Notes: generated by a model from the letters alone, not told the origin. A DNA stretch of 64,000 nucleotides from Phaeobacter sp. G2 (GCA_025163595.1 CP104100.1:3100001-3164000), one strand, 5' to 3'; counted from the stretch's first letter, positions 17,097-25,974 are shown. A program made the numbers and translations.

Positions 17097-17884
17097 AGCA
17101 GGGTCACCTCTAGGTTTAAATTCATCCCACCGTTGAGCCCAAGAGTAACATCTCCTGCGTCTCTTTCGACTAGTTTTTCAAACAGGGGAAGGATGGAAAA
17201 CACCGGGTTCAAGGTTGCAAGCGCTGCTTGGGCATATCTGGTCCGGGGTGGTGTTTCAGCCCGTTGTGCCAGCGAGAAGGCGATGCTGGCAAAGGACTGT
17301 GGGCTTTGTCGGCTGGACAGGGCCAGACCGGCACCAGCGGGGCAGGTCAGGAAATGTGATGTATCAAGCGGTGCAGGCAGCGGCGCATCAAACAGCACCA
17401 CCCCAACAGGGCGCTGTTCAAGCTGCACCTGCAACAGGGCCTTTAGCAGGCTGGATCCTGCGGTATGATCGGCGCCACATATGCTGGTGGCGGCTGTCTT
17501 GATGCTCTGTGCAATGGTCCACTGGCCCGAGGCCGCATTATGCACCGAGTTCTGGAACCGTGTGGGTCGGATTGCCATGGTCGGGCCGCGCAGCGCTTCC
17601 AGGATCAGCTGTAGGGTCTCGCCTTCTCCATAGGCGGAGCCAAAGACCCAGGCGGCATCCTGTGCCAGTGCCGGGGCAATGTTTTCCGCCGCCTGTATCG
17701 CCAGAAGCGTTTGCGGGCTATAGCGCCGACGGGCGCGCGCAGGGATGCTTTCGGGGCTGGGTTTCCAGCTTTCGGGGAAGGTGGTGAAACTGGCGGTCGC
17801 AAGTGATTTCGCCAGGGGCTCGGTATGCTCTTTTGAGGGCGCGATCAGCGAAACGGCATCTACAAAGATCTGTGTCTGGGTCAT
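17093..17884 (-). CDS. Ketosynthase-like partner, chain-length-factor type (ApeC-like)
   Basis: A 263-residue protein starting at 17884, the ATG that overlaps the stop of the ketosynthase gene by four bases. It resembles the beta-ketoacyl synthase N-terminal-like family (PF13723): Arg-Tyr-Ser-Pro-Gln-Thr-Leu, then Phe-Gln-Asn-Ser-Val-His-Asn-Ala-Ala-Ser-Gly. No active-site Cys of the Ser-x-Ala-Cys type is present; the corresponding region reads Ile-Cys-Gly-Ala-Asp-His. It should therefore act as a non-catalytic partner that shapes the chain-length pocket. In aryl polyene systems it forms a heterodimer with the ketosynthase encoded next to it. Confidence 0.78.
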   Translation of the reverse strand: MTQTQIFVDAVSLIAPSKEHTEPLAKSLATASFTTFPESWKPSPESIPARARRRYSPQTLLAIQAAENIAPALAQDAAWVFGSAYGEGETLQLILEALRGPTMAIRPTRFQNSVHNAASGQWTIAQSIKTAATSICGADHTAGSSLLKALLQVQLEQRPVGVVLFDAPLPAPLDTSHFLTCPAGAGLALSSRQSPQSFASIAFSLAQRAETPPRTRYAQAALATLNPVFSILPLFEKLVERDAGDVTLGLNGGMNLNLEVTLL

Positions 17885-19071
17885 CGGCTTAGCACCAATG
17901 CGCAGTTGGAGCCGCCAAAGCCAAATGAGTTGCTGACCACATGTTTCAAAGGTGCGTTGCGGCATTGTGCGGCGACGTTTGGTAGGGCCTTGGGATCCAG
18001 TTTTTCGAGGCCGGGGTTGCCGGGAATGATGCCGTGTTCCAGCGCGTAGAGACACAACACCGCCTCGGCGGCACCAGCGGCGCCCAGGGTATGGCCAATG
18101 GCGCCTTTCAGAGAGGAGGCGGGGACCTGCGCGCCGATCGCAGAGCTGACGGCCTGAGCTTCGGCCGCGTCATTCACAACCGTGGCGGTGCCATGCAGAT
18201 TGACGTAGTCGATATCGCCCGCTGTGAGGCCGGCACGTTGGAGCGCCTGACGGATTGCTGTGGCGGCCCCGGCCCCGTCTTCGGGAGGGGTGGACATATT
18301 GGTTCCATCCGAGCTTTCGCCAAAACCGCTCATCCGGATGCCGTTTTTACTGTCACGTTCGACGATCAAAAAGGCTGCGGCCTCGCCGATGGACAGGCCA
18401 TCACGGTTGCTGTCACAGGGTTTACAGGGGCTGCGTGAGATCAGTTCCAGGGACTCAAACCCATTGAGCGAAGTCAGGCAGAGACTGTCGACACCGCCAA
18501 CCAGCACCGCATCACAAAGACCGGCTTCGATGAGTTGATAGGCGTCAACCAGCGCCTTTGCGGAGGAGGAGCAGGCGGTTGAAATCGAATAGCTTGGACC
18601 CTGGAAATCCAGATAGTCCTGCAGAAAAGCCGCAACAGCCTGTTGGCTGTCATGATGGCGCATCGAATAGCTTTTGGGCATTGGAGCGTCGTCATCCCGC
18701 GCGCGATAAACACGTTCCAGCATCTCAACGCCCGCGGTGGAGGTGCCTATGACGATGCCACAGCGTAGCGCGCCCCATTTTTCCCTCGTTGCCAGTGCAG
18801 CCTGATCAAAGCCATCGCTTCCCAGTGCGGCCAGGGCCAGGCGGTTGGCTCGATTGTCATAGGCGCTCAGCTCAACCGGAAAGCGGAGGTCGGCCAGGTC
18901 ATCAACTTCACCGAGAAAACAACTGAAGGGCAGGTCCAGATGATGCTCTGCGCGCAACCCGGAGGTGCCATTACGCAGCGCCGTCACATGGGCGGCATGT
19001 CCGCGACCCAGGCAGGACACAAGCGTGCTATGGGAAATGCCGATATTATTGGCACCTGGTAAATTCGTCAT
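17881..19071 (-). CDS. Beta-ketoacyl-ACP synthase of the polyene-like cluster (ApeO-type)
   Basis: A 396-residue condensing enzyme with the complete triad: Cys167 in Ser-Thr-Ala-Cys-Ser-Ser-Ser, His293 in Asn-Leu-His-Gly-Thr-Ala-Thr, and His327 in Gly-Ala-Ile-Gly-His-Thr-Leu-Gly. The length matches KAS II/FabF and the ends are intact. It would add two-carbon units to the carrier-bound starter. The start overlaps the exporter gene. It is the only complete ketosynthase in the cluster, which is notable since known aryl polyene loci as I recall them carry two or more. Confidence 0.9.
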   Translation of the reverse strand: MTNLPGANNIGISHSTLVSCLGRGHAAHVTALRNGTSGLRAEHHLDLPFSCFLGEVDDLADLRFPVELSAYDNRANRLALAALGSDGFDQAALATREKWGALRCGIVIGTSTAGVEMLERVYRARDDDAPMPKSYSMRHHDSQQAVAAFLQDYLDFQGPSYSISTACSSSAKALVDAYQLIEAGLCDAVLVGGVDSLCLTSLNGFESLELISRSPCKPCDSNRDGLSIGEAAAFLIVERDSKNGIRMSGFGESSDGTNMSTPPEDGAGAATAIRQALQRAGLTAGDIDYVNLHGTATVVNDAAEAQAVSSAIGAQVPASSLKGAIGHTLGAAGAAEAVLCLYALEHGIIPGNPGLEKLDPKALPNVAAQCRNAPLKHVVSNSFGFGGSNCALVLSR

Positions 19072-21263
19072 AGGTCTTCATTTCGTTTTGTCTGTGCAAG
19101 AGTCAGAAACAGCATCAACATCAATCCCATAGTCACTGTTGCACCTATCTGATGAAGGATCTGAACTTCAGAAAGAGAAAGAACAAGGAAGGCGATCAGG
19201 GTGGATCCCGCGCATACAAAGACTGATCTGGCAGAGGTCTTGCTGTCTTTGTCTCCCTTCATGCCGGTCAGGATGAGATCATAATCCACGCCAATTCCCA
19301 CAACAAGAGCCATAGCGACGATGTGAAAGATGCTGAACGCACCGTAAACCGCGATGATGATGCAGGCGCTGCCGCCCAGAACCGCGCAGCAAGTACGGAA
19401 AATGCGCAGGGCTTCACTCCGGCTGCCCAGTCCAACAGCCAGCACCCCCATACCGCAGAGCAATCCAGCAAGAAGCCAGGAGGCAATGCGATTGCGCAGA
19501 TCTGTCATGGTTTGGCGAATGGGGGCCAGTAGGTCGACCAGCTCAGCGCCTGGGGTGGTGAGGGTCAGATCCAACTGAGAGCTGCCCTGTGGCAAGACCA
19601 GTTCAACCCTTTCCTTCCAGCGCCCCTCTGAGACCGACAGCCGCCTGGCCAAGCCCTGCAATTCCGGAAACCTGCTCAGGTCTTCCGGCTGCAGGCCTGG
19701 GGCCAGGAGGGCGCGTTCAAACGCAAGGGTCTGTTGCTCGGCAAAGGCGACGGCCATGCCTGCCTGCTCCAGTGCCAGTTCTGCCTCGGCTTGGAAGTCG
19801 GAAACTGAGCTGTGAAGGGCGCGCGAGGGGGAGAGCCATTGAGAGAGCATCTGATACGAGTGCAAATCCCCGTCTTCGATAGCCTGATCCAATTTCGCTG
19901 CCAGTTGCACCTCGTTTTCAAGCAGCGCGCTGAGCGTTTCGCCCTCTACGTCGATGGCATATGTGCTGGAGGGCAGGACCAGTTTTTGGTTCAATTCCGC
20001 CAGCTCTGTGCGGATGTGCTCTGGCGGTTCAAAGAGAGTGATGGGGGGTGGTTGATTAAACAGTACCACTGTGACGAGCCCAGCCCCAATGAGCGTGGCC
20101 TCGATCCAGGCCTTGGCAGGCAGGTAAAAGCCAAAGGCGCTGAGCGCGACGCCGCGTATTTCCGCCCTTTTGGGCACGGGCATCACGACGGAGGCAATGG
20201 CGGCGACGGACAGCCCGACCAGGATAAAGACCCCGGCTTGAACCAATGCGGGAACCTGTGTGCCAACCATGGCCAAAAACGAAAGCCCGGTGGTGGCAGC
20301 GCCCAGCAGGATCAGCCTATTGGCCTTGCTGCGGCGACTGCCATGATGGGCCATGACATGGATCGGATAGTCCAGTGCCAGCCCCAAAAGAACGCCACCA
20401 AAGGCCAGGGCCAGAATATGCACCGAGCCAAATGCCAGATTGACCACGCCAATGGCTGCGGCCACTCCCAGGGCGAGGGGGAGAAAGGTATGCACCACCA
20501 AGACCACCGAGCGCAGTGACCAGATCAGCCAAATCACCAAAAGCAGGCTGGCGATAGTTGAGGCGCGCGCCGAGGCTGTGGAGTTGAACTGGGTGGTCTC
20601 TGCGGCGATCACCCGGACCCCTAGCAGATGCGCCGTCATCCCCTCATGAGCAGCAAGGTCACGCAGTGCCGATGACCAATCCTGTAGCGCCTGGGCGTCA
20701 AAGGGGAACTGTACCAAGCGGATATGCAGAATTGCTGCGGAGTTATCATTGGATTGCCAAACGCCGTTTACAACCGGGAAGGCGTCTCCGGGGCTCTCAA
20801 ACCGCTTTATGATGCGCCAATAGCTTCCTGTTGGATCCCGCAGGAAACGGTCCCCAAACACAATGCTGGCCGCATCGGAAAAATAGTCTTTTGCCTCTAC
20901 GAGCCGCCGAACCATGCCCGGGCTCTCCAGATCCGACTGTGCTGGCGGGGCCAGCTTGAGCCGGTTTTCCCAGACCCAGCTGTCAAATTCTTCCGAGGGG
21001 GCCGGCGTGGTGACAAGAACCTCATCGACCAAAGGGTCTTGCCTCAGGTGGTGTGCAATTGCTTTTGCTGCTCTGTTGCGCTGGGAGACCTGCGGGTGGC
21101 TGAGCGCGACAAGCACATCCAGCCCGGTACCATCGGTGAGAGAGGGGAGGCCGGCATTGTCCCCGACGGTCAGGGCCTCGGTGTCAGAGCTGATCGTGAC
21201 CCAGGGCGCCAAGAGCAACACCAGTCCGATCAGACCCAGAACAGCCAAGGTAATCCGCGTCAT
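19068..21263 (-). CDS. MMPL/RND-type membrane exporter
   Basis: A 731-residue integral membrane protein with the RND layout: one N-terminal helix, a large periplasmic domain, five helices near residues 235-350, a second periplasmic domain, and five helices near the C-terminus. Blocks such as Gly-Leu-Ala-Leu-Asp-Tyr-Pro-Ile-His (first half) and Gly-Val-Asp-Tyr-Asp-Leu (second half) hold the acidic residues expected for proton-driven transport. Similar MMPL proteins export hydrophobic lipid-linked products in aryl polyene, xanthomonadin and hopanoid systems. It overlaps its neighbours by four bases on each side. Confidence 0.88.
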   Translation of the reverse strand: MTRITLAVLGLIGLVLLLAPWVTISSDTEALTVGDNAGLPSLTDGTGLDVLVALSHPQVSQRNRAAKAIAHHLRQDPLVDEVLVTTPAPSEEFDSWVWENRLKLAPPAQSDLESPGMVRRLVEAKDYFSDAASIVFGDRFLRDPTGSYWRIIKRFESPGDAFPVVNGVWQSNDNSAAILHIRLVQFPFDAQALQDWSSALRDLAAHEGMTAHLLGVRVIAAETTQFNSTASARASTIASLLLVIWLIWSLRSVVLVVHTFLPLALGVAAAIGVVNLAFGSVHILALAFGGVLLGLALDYPIHVMAHHGSRRSKANRLILLGAATTGLSFLAMVGTQVPALVQAGVFILVGLSVAAIASVVMPVPKRAEIRGVALSAFGFYLPAKAWIEATLIGAGLVTVVLFNQPPPITLFEPPEHIRTELAELNQKLVLPSSTYAIDVEGETLSALLENEVQLAAKLDQAIEDGDLHSYQMLSQWLSPSRALHSSVSDFQAEAELALEQAGMAVAFAEQQTLAFERALLAPGLQPEDLSRFPELQGLARRLSVSEGRWKERVELVLPQGSSQLDLTLTTPGAELVDLLAPIRQTMTDLRNRIASWLLAGLLCGMGVLAVGLGSRSEALRIFRTCCAVLGGSACIIIAVYGAFSIFHIVAMALVVGIGVDYDLILTGMKGDKDSKTSARSVFVCAGSTLIAFLVLSLSEVQILHQIGATVTMGLMLMLFLTLAQTKRNEDL

Positions 21264-21841
21264 TGCGACACAAACCTGATTTGACGGTTTTGATTGCCTG
21301 CCATTTCAAGGTCGATGGCCTGCAAGGTCTCACCACAGCCGGAAAAGACAATGCTGCCGCCGCCATTTTGGCGCAGCGAAATGCGGGCGGTCCAACCCGT
21401 TGATGTGGATGTAATCTTATGGGGCAGCGGCGGCAGCTCAGAAATGCCCTGATTGAACACTGCCGCTTGCAGGACAGTGAAAAACGCATGCATGCGTTTG
21501 GGAATTGCGCGGGTGATCTCTGTTCCGTCACGCTGGATGGTGATGGTCTTGGCGCCGATTGTCATCTCTTCTGCTTTGGGCGTGATTTGCCGCCGCACCA
21601 GGGATTTATCGCGGGTCAGGACAAAGACACCGCCATTTTGGACTGCAGTGCCAAAGGCCGGATGTACAATGGTTTCCACGTAGGCCACTGAGCCGTCCAC
21701 AGAAATGGGCTCTGCCCTCAAGGCGAGCTCCAGCGTTGCAGGGGCCGGCTGCGAGCAGCTTGGCTCAGCGGCGCCAGATATCGAAGAAGTTGAACCAGTT
21801 ATAAGGATCGACGCGACACCAGCCTTCAAGAGCCTTTGCAT
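21260..21841 (-). CDS. LolA-like periplasmic carrier protein
   Basis: The ATG at 21841 gives a 193-residue protein with a signal peptide (Met-Gln-Arg-Leu-Leu-Lys, then a hydrophobic run ending near Ala-Ala-Glu). The mature part has the beta-strand spacing seen in LolA-like proteins of aryl polyene loci, where it is thought to move lipid-linked polyene across the periplasm after the MMPL exporter. The start lies inside the end of the acyltransferase gene, and the stop overlaps the exporter start, so all three are coupled. The LolA-like assignment relies partly on position. Confidence 0.68.
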   Translation of the reverse strand: MQRLLKAGVASILITGSTSSISGAAEPSCSQPAPATLELALRAEPISVDGSVAYVETIVHPAFGTAVQNGGVFVLTRDKSLVRRQITPKAEEMTIGAKTITIQRDGTEITRAIPKRMHAFFTVLQAAVFNQGISELPPLPHKITSTSTGWTARISLRQNGGGSIVFSGCGETLQAIDLEMAGNQNRQIRFVSQ

Positions 21842-22694
21842 AGTCCTGCGCCATATGTGCAGCGGCTTCAGCGCGCTCGGGTCGTGGCACAGGCGCCCCA
21901 TCATAGAACTGTGTGAATTCAGCGGCATAGTGGTCTCTGGATTCCCATCTGGCGAAACTAAGGATAATTGGAACCCTGGCTGCCATTGCAGTCAGGTAGG
22001 GGGATAGGGGCACTTCTATATCATCGCCCAGAAATGAGACATCCTGTTTTGCACGTACAGTCGCATCGGGCAGCCGATCCCCCAGAATAGCCACAAACTC
22101 GCCGCGGCTCAGGGCATCAGAGACCTGGATCATCGCCATGGGGCCATTTTCCAAAGCGATGATCTTTTCACTGACGTCCGGGTTGATGCCCTCCAAAATG
22201 CCGGTGCTTTTGCTGGCGTGTTGCGTGAACATCATATAGCGAACGGACAGGCCTGGAAGTTCACGATCCAACGCTCTGAGGGCTTCAAAACTACCGTAAT
22301 GCGCGCCCAGCAACACGGCCCCTTTGCCCTGGTTTACAAGGTCTTGAATAGGCTCCGCACCGCGCGTCGACACGGTAAACTGCTCAACCCCGCGCCCCAA
22401 CAACCGCACCCGGTCAAAGAAGGCATGACTGAAAGTCCTGGCGTGCCGCATGCGTTCCAATAGCGTTGGTGCGCGGCCCAGAATGCGGGTGAGAAAGGCG
22501 ATCGAGGCTCGGGTGCTCAACCGTCGTTTGTCGATCGCAAAGACCAATGCAATACCCCAGAGCAGGGGCACGTATATCAGGCTTGGGGGTCTGCTTGCCA
22601 GTAGCCGCATGAATTTCAACTGCCACAAAGACCCAGATTCCCTGGCTTTGGTCCAGCCAGTCGCCTGGTCCACCCCGGTTTCTTGCTCAGCCAT
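21765..22694 (-). CDS. LpxL/HtrB-like lysophospholipid acyltransferase
   Basis: A 309-residue acyltransferase of the lipid A lauroyl/myristoyl transferase family. The His-x4-Glu-like catalytic pair lies in Gly-Ala-His-Tyr-Gly-Ser-Phe-Glu, followed by Arg-Tyr-Met-Met-Phe and Gly-Asp-Arg-Leu-Pro. An N-terminal hydrophobic helix (about residues 40-55) would anchor it in the inner membrane. In aryl polyene clusters such enzymes are believed to attach the polyene, or a fatty chain, to a lipid backbone. It is translated from a start overlapping the preceding hotdog gene by eight bases. Confidence 0.82.
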   Translation of the reverse strand: MAEQETGVDQATGWTKARESGSLWQLKFMRLLASRPPSLIYVPLLWGIALVFAIDKRRLSTRASIAFLTRILGRAPTLLERMRHARTFSHAFFDRVRLLGRGVEQFTVSTRGAEPIQDLVNQGKGAVLLGAHYGSFEALRALDRELPGLSVRYMMFTQHASKSTGILEGINPDVSEKIIALENGPMAMIQVSDALSRGEFVAILGDRLPDATVRAKQDVSFLGDDIEVPLSPYLTAMAARVPIILSFARWESRDHYAAEFTQFYDGAPVPRPERAEAAAHMAQDYAKALEGWCRVDPYNWFNFFDIWRR

Positions 22695-22989
22695 TGGTCG
22701 GCCGCAGTTCTACCCGCGCATTTGCCAGGGTTTCTGTCCCTGAGATCCACGCAAGTTTCGCAAGGGTGCCCCCTGCCCCTATTTCCAAGGTGATTTCATA
22801 CGGCTGATCTGGGATGAGTTGGCGCAGAAACTTCATGCGTTGAACGCATTTAATCTCATATCCGATGTCGCGTAAGGCCTGTTCGGCCAGCCCCAACAGA
22901 ACCGCCCCGGGAACAATTGGGTTCCCGGGGAAATGGCCGTCCAGGCACCTGGACTTGGGATCAACGCCCTCTGATCTGATCAGCTGCAC
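22687..22989 (-). CDS. Hotdog-fold 3-hydroxyacyl-ACP dehydratase (ApeI/FabZ-like)
   Basis: About 100 residues. The signature Asp-Gly-His-Phe-Pro-Gly-Asn-Pro-Ile-Val-Pro-Gly is the FabA/FabZ active-site strand with the catalytic His. The protein is shorter than FabZ, like ApeI subunits. The start is uncertain: GGAGG stands seven bases before a GTG at 22989, while a TTG two codons upstream (22995) is closer to the GGAGG. The GTG is preferred. It should act with the ApeP-like protein encoded in the same operon. Confidence 0.78.
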   Translation of the reverse strand: MQLIRSEGVDPKSRCLDGHFPGNPIVPGAVLLGLAEQALRDIGYEIKCVQRMKFLRQLIPDQPYEITLEIGAGGTLAKLAWISGTETLANARVELRPTNG

Positions 22990-23032
22990 AGCCAAGCCTC
23001 CGAGCAGATGTGCCGGATCGGATAGTTGGGGG

Positions 23033-23434
23033 TTACTTTAGGCAAAAGATCACATCGTTGGTCAGGTTTTCGATCCAGCTGTTGTAGCGTTTGTGGATGG
23101 TGTTCTTTTCGGCGTCGAATTTCATGTTCTTTGAGTCTCTGTAAGAGATCTTGAAGGCCTGGCTGCTGTATTCAACGTCAACTTCAACATAATGTTTGCC
23201 GCGCACCGTCAGTTGGCCGATCAACTTGCCTTGTGCGACACGGCTGAACTTCCAGCCACGTGCCGAGCTGCAGGTTTTAAGGGCATTCTCCACACCACGG
23301 ATCGTGGTGTTCTTTGATGTCACTTCGCTGAGCTGAACATAGGACGTCCGGACTTTCTGCAGAGCCGCCGCGGTTGTCGCTGTCAGCGGTTGCAGGGCAA
23401 GGGCGCCCAGGAAGGCATAGGTCAAAAGTTTCAT
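23033..23434 (-). CDS. Secreted hypothetical protein of the polyene-like cluster
   Basis: A 133-residue protein with a clean signal peptide (Met-Lys-Leu-Leu-Thr-Tyr ... Ala-Thr-Thr-Ala-Ala-Ala). The mature part is basic and rich in Lys, Ser and Tyr, with two Cys (Cys in Lys-Thr-Cys-Ser-Ser, and a C-terminal Phe-Cys-Leu-Lys) that could form a disulfide. I do not recognise a family. It sits in the operon between the glycosyltransferase and the dehydratase genes, and overlaps the former by four bases, so it very likely belongs to the pathway, perhaps as a periplasmic or outer-membrane accessory. Confidence 0.72.
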   Translation of the reverse strand: MKLLTYAFLGALALQPLTATTAAALQKVRTSYVQLSEVTSKNTTIRGVENALKTCSSARGWKFSRVAQGKLIGQLTVRGKHYVEVDVEYSSQAFKISYRDSKNMKFDAEKNTIHKRYNSWIENLTNDVIFCLK

Positions 23435-24189
23435 TTCGTCTCTCCTCGATTATGTTTCTGGTCAATAAGTCCCAAGGCCTTCAAAAAGCCCATTGGGCGC
23501 AGGCCTCTAAGAAGTAGAAATTCGGTGACGAGCCCAAACAGCCGCATGAAGTCACGCAGGGGGTCAAAGTGGCTTGGGCGCAGGACAAAGCCCTCATAGC
23601 GGGCTTTCAGGGGCACGTATTCAAAGGGAATTCCCTTCTCCGCAGCATAGAGCAGTGCGGCGGTTTCAAATTTGAACCCCCCAATATGGCGCCTGGGAAT
23701 GTCCAGCCGCTTCAATGCGGTCGCGGGGTAGAGCCGCATGCCACATTGGGCGTCCTTGATCCGGCGGCCGCAGGCCCAGCCAATAAAGAAGTTGCCAAAT
23801 TTGATGCCTTTGCGGCGGGACCCGGGCATGTTTTCCATATCGGCAGAGCGATCCCCCATGACAATGGCCAGGGGATTATCCTGATGCTGCGCCAGAAATT
23901 TGGGGATATCCGCAGGGTCGTGCTGCATATCAGCATCCAGCACGATCACTGCCGTTGCACCTTTGTCCAGTGCCGACTGGAAGCCTTCGACCAGGCGATC
24001 CCCCTTGCCCAGGTTGATCTCGTGACGCAGCACAGTAGCTCCGGTATTGGATAAGGAGCCCGCCGTGCCATCCGTTGATCCATCATCGACCACAATGACC
24101 TTGTCCACCAAAGGGATGGTTTCCTCGACCACCTGCCGAACGGTCAGGATCTCGTTGTGTGCCGGGATCAGAGCAAAAGGACTGGCCAT
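23431..24189 (-). CDS. Family 2 glycosyltransferase
   Basis: A 252-residue GT2 protein. The nucleotide-sugar site begins with Ile-Pro-Ala-His-Asn-Glu, followed by Val-Val-Asp-Asp-Gly-Ser-Thr-Asp-Gly-Thr, and the metal-binding Asp-x-Asp lies in Val-Leu-Asp-Ala-Asp-Met-Gln-His-Asp-Pro. The C-terminal part lacks clear multiple transmembrane helices, so it is of the short, DPM1-like type. GT2 enzymes are regular members of aryl polyene clusters and may glycosylate or link the lipid head group. The start is well placed after the methyltransferase gene, 16 bases apart. Confidence 0.86.
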   Translation of the reverse strand: MASPFALIPAHNEILTVRQVVEETIPLVDKVIVVDDGSTDGTAGSLSNTGATVLRHEINLGKGDRLVEGFQSALDKGATAVIVLDADMQHDPADIPKFLAQHQDNPLAIVMGDRSADMENMPGSRRKGIKFGNFFIGWACGRRIKDAQCGMRLYPATALKRLDIPRRHIGGFKFETAALLYAAEKGIPFEYVPLKARYEGFVLRPSHFDPLRDFMRLFGLVTEFLLLRGLRPMGFLKALGLIDQKHNRGETK

Positions 24190-24205
24190 GAGGGATCAGC
24201 GTCCG

Positions 24206-24940
24206 TTATCGGCGCGCGACATATTCGGAAAAACAGCCCAGCAACGAGTTGTGCTCGACCGTTGTGAACCCGGCTTTGCGCAGGCTGTCCAATACGTTTT
24301 CTATTGGTACCATCTGATCCATGGATTCCCAGTAATAGCGCATCAGACGAAACACATTGCGGTCTCTGGTCAGGATCATCGCCACTGTCGGCAGGATATG
24401 CTTGAAGTAGAGGCGGAACAGGGCCTTGGGAATGGCTTTTTCTGGTACTGTCACATCCATGATCAGCACCTTGCCGCCGTCTTTCAGAACCCGGTGATAT
24501 TCAGTGAAACTGTCATCTAGGCTGTCCACATGACGCAGGGCAAACCCCATGGTCAGAAAGTCGAAGCTTTGGTTTTCAACGGGCAGTTTTTCTGCTGTGG
24601 ACTGGTGAAAAGTGACCGGAACACGTTTCTTGGCCTCTGCGATCATGCCGGCCGAGGGTTCAACGCATTCAATCTGTTTGGGGTCATCCAGAATGGTCAT
24701 CAGCGCCCGTGCCACCTGACCGGTGCCGGTGGCAACATCAAGCACCCGCATCTCGGAGGTCACACCATTGCGGCGCAGGGCCTCGCGGCGATACCAGTCG
24801 CCAGAGCCGAACCAGCCCCATTTTGCGATGGCCTCATAGTTTTTAGCAGTGTCGTCAAACACCTGACGCAGGAAGGCCTGCTTTTCTGCGTGTGACTCGT
24901 AATACTCACCAACTACGATTGGTTTGTTGCCGTCGGACAT
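24206..24940 (-). CDS. SAM-dependent methyltransferase (UbiE/COQ5-like)
   Basis: About 244 residues from an ATG at 24940 (an in-frame start at 24973 adds 11). The SAM-binding motif I is Val-Leu-Asp-Val-Ala-Thr-Gly-Thr-Gly-Gln-Val-Ala, with Glu in the Cys-Val-Glu-Pro-Ser segment (motif II) and Phe-Asp-Phe-Leu-Thr-Met-Gly (motif III). The family includes UbiE and the methyltransferases that modify the aryl head of polyene pigments. It is the first gene of the long leftward operon, so its promoter is in the 24941-25147 interval shared with the divergent plsC-like gene. Confidence 0.84.
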   Translation of the reverse strand: MSDGNKPIVVGEYYESHAEKQAFLRQVFDDTAKNYEAIAKWGWFGSGDWYRREALRRNGVTSEMRVLDVATGTGQVARALMTILDDPKQIECVEPSAGMIAEAKKRVPVTFHQSTAEKLPVENQSFDFLTMGFALRHVDSLDDSFTEYHRVLKDGGKVLIMDVTVPEKAIPKALFRLYFKHILPTVAMILTRDRNVFRLMRYYWESMDQMVPIENVLDSLRKAGFTTVEHNSLLGCFSEYVARR

Positions 24941-25147
24941 TGATAAGACCTTGTCGCCTAGATATTCGGCCAAAACTCTCGAATCAGATCCTTGGCTCTT
25001 CAGCGCAACTTATACCAGTAGAGAAATCAAGCCTGCCAGCCCTGCAAGGTGCTAAACCTACACGGCGCAGTGGTTTTAAAAGGTGTTTGTTGCGTTACAT
25101 TCGACGTGTATAGACGGTTTTGCCCTCGTACCAAGCTGATGGAAGTC
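24941..25147. promoter_or_regulatory. Divergent promoter region of the polyene-like cluster
   Basis: A 207-base interval between the leftward methyltransferase operon and the rightward acyltransferase gene. It is AT-richer than its flanks. I could not assign convincing boxes by eye, and no long palindrome was found, so only its position argues for promoter activity. Confidence 0.45.
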
Positions 25148-25924
25148 ATGAATACCTTTGCCCACGAAGAAAACGTTCAGTCAAAACGGCTTTTGCCATA
25201 TTTAGCTGCCTGGCTAAGAACCCGTGTCTATGAAGCCTTCGTTTTCCTGGTCAGTATTACAGCAGGCGCCTGCATCATTTTTTACCTGCATTGGCGGCCA
25301 ACGCCGGTATTGGTGCGCCGATTGCTTCGGTTTTGGTCATGTGGGTATATTTATGGTGCCAAATACATCCTTGGGGTGACTTACAAGATCGAAGGTCGGG
25401 AACACATTCCCGCTGGGCCTGTGATCTATATGGGCAATCACCTTACCGCCTGGGAATCTGTGATGATGACGGTGCTGGTGCCCCATGTGAACATGGTGAC
25501 CAAGCGCGCTGCTATGTCTATTCCGGTGTTCGGTTGGGGTTTGAAACATGCGCCAATGACCCCCATTGATCCCGAGACCCCAGGCAAGAACATCCGCCGC
25601 CTGTTGAAAGAGGGTAAGGCCTCGATCCGCGAAGGTAGGAGTATGGTCATTTTTCCAGAAGGGTCCCGCGTTCCCATCGGAGAAACCCGCCCCTACGCGC
25701 GTGGGTTTGAGATCCTGTACAAACACTGCGGTGTGCCGGTTGTGCCTTTTGTGACGGATTCAGGTCTTCATTGGCCATCGGGCTACGCGACAAAACCACC
25801 CGCAGTGATTACGTTGCGGTTTCTGCCGCCCATCGAAGCGGGCAAAAACCCAAATGAATTTGCAGCAGAGCTGGAAGAAAGCGTTCGCACGGAGGCGGCA
25901 AAACTGATGGCTCCGCAGGTATAA
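25148..25924 (+). CDS. PlsC-type 1-acyl-glycerol-3-phosphate acyltransferase homologue
   Basis: A 258-residue membrane acyltransferase. It has a hydrophobic N-terminal segment (about residues 27-47) and the catalytic block Gly-Asn-His-Leu-Thr-Ala-Trp-Glu-Ser, which has the spacing of the family motif but Glu in place of the usual Asp. Phe-Pro-Glu-Gly-Ser-Arg follows. The start at 25148 is preferred, with an in-frame ATG at 25139 also possible. It is transcribed opposite to the rest of the cluster. It may acylate the lipid that carries the polyene. The Asp-to-Glu exchange is unusual but is seen in some relatives. Confidence 0.8.
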   Translation: MNTFAHEENVQSKRLLPYLAAWLRTRVYEAFVFLVSITAGACIIFYLHWRPTPVLVRRLLRFWSCGYIYGAKYILGVTYKIEGREHIPAGPVIYMGNHLTAWESVMMTVLVPHVNMVTKRAAMSIPVFGWGLKHAPMTPIDPETPGKNIRRLLKEGKASIREGRSMVIFPEGSRVPIGETRPYARGFEILYKHCGVPVVPFVTDSGLHWPSGYATKPPAVITLRFLPPIEAGKNPNEFAAELEESVRTEAAKLMAPQV

Positions 25925-25974
25925 GCCTGCGAGCCAAAATTCGCGGACCTGAGCCAAAGCGCACAGAGAGCGGG

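Noticed and set aside
17093..18055. Longer 320-residue version of the ketosynthase-like partner
   Set aside because: The extra 57 N-terminal residues lie fully inside the ketosynthase gene, are Arg-rich and unlike the family. The ATG at 17884 with the four-base overlap is far better.
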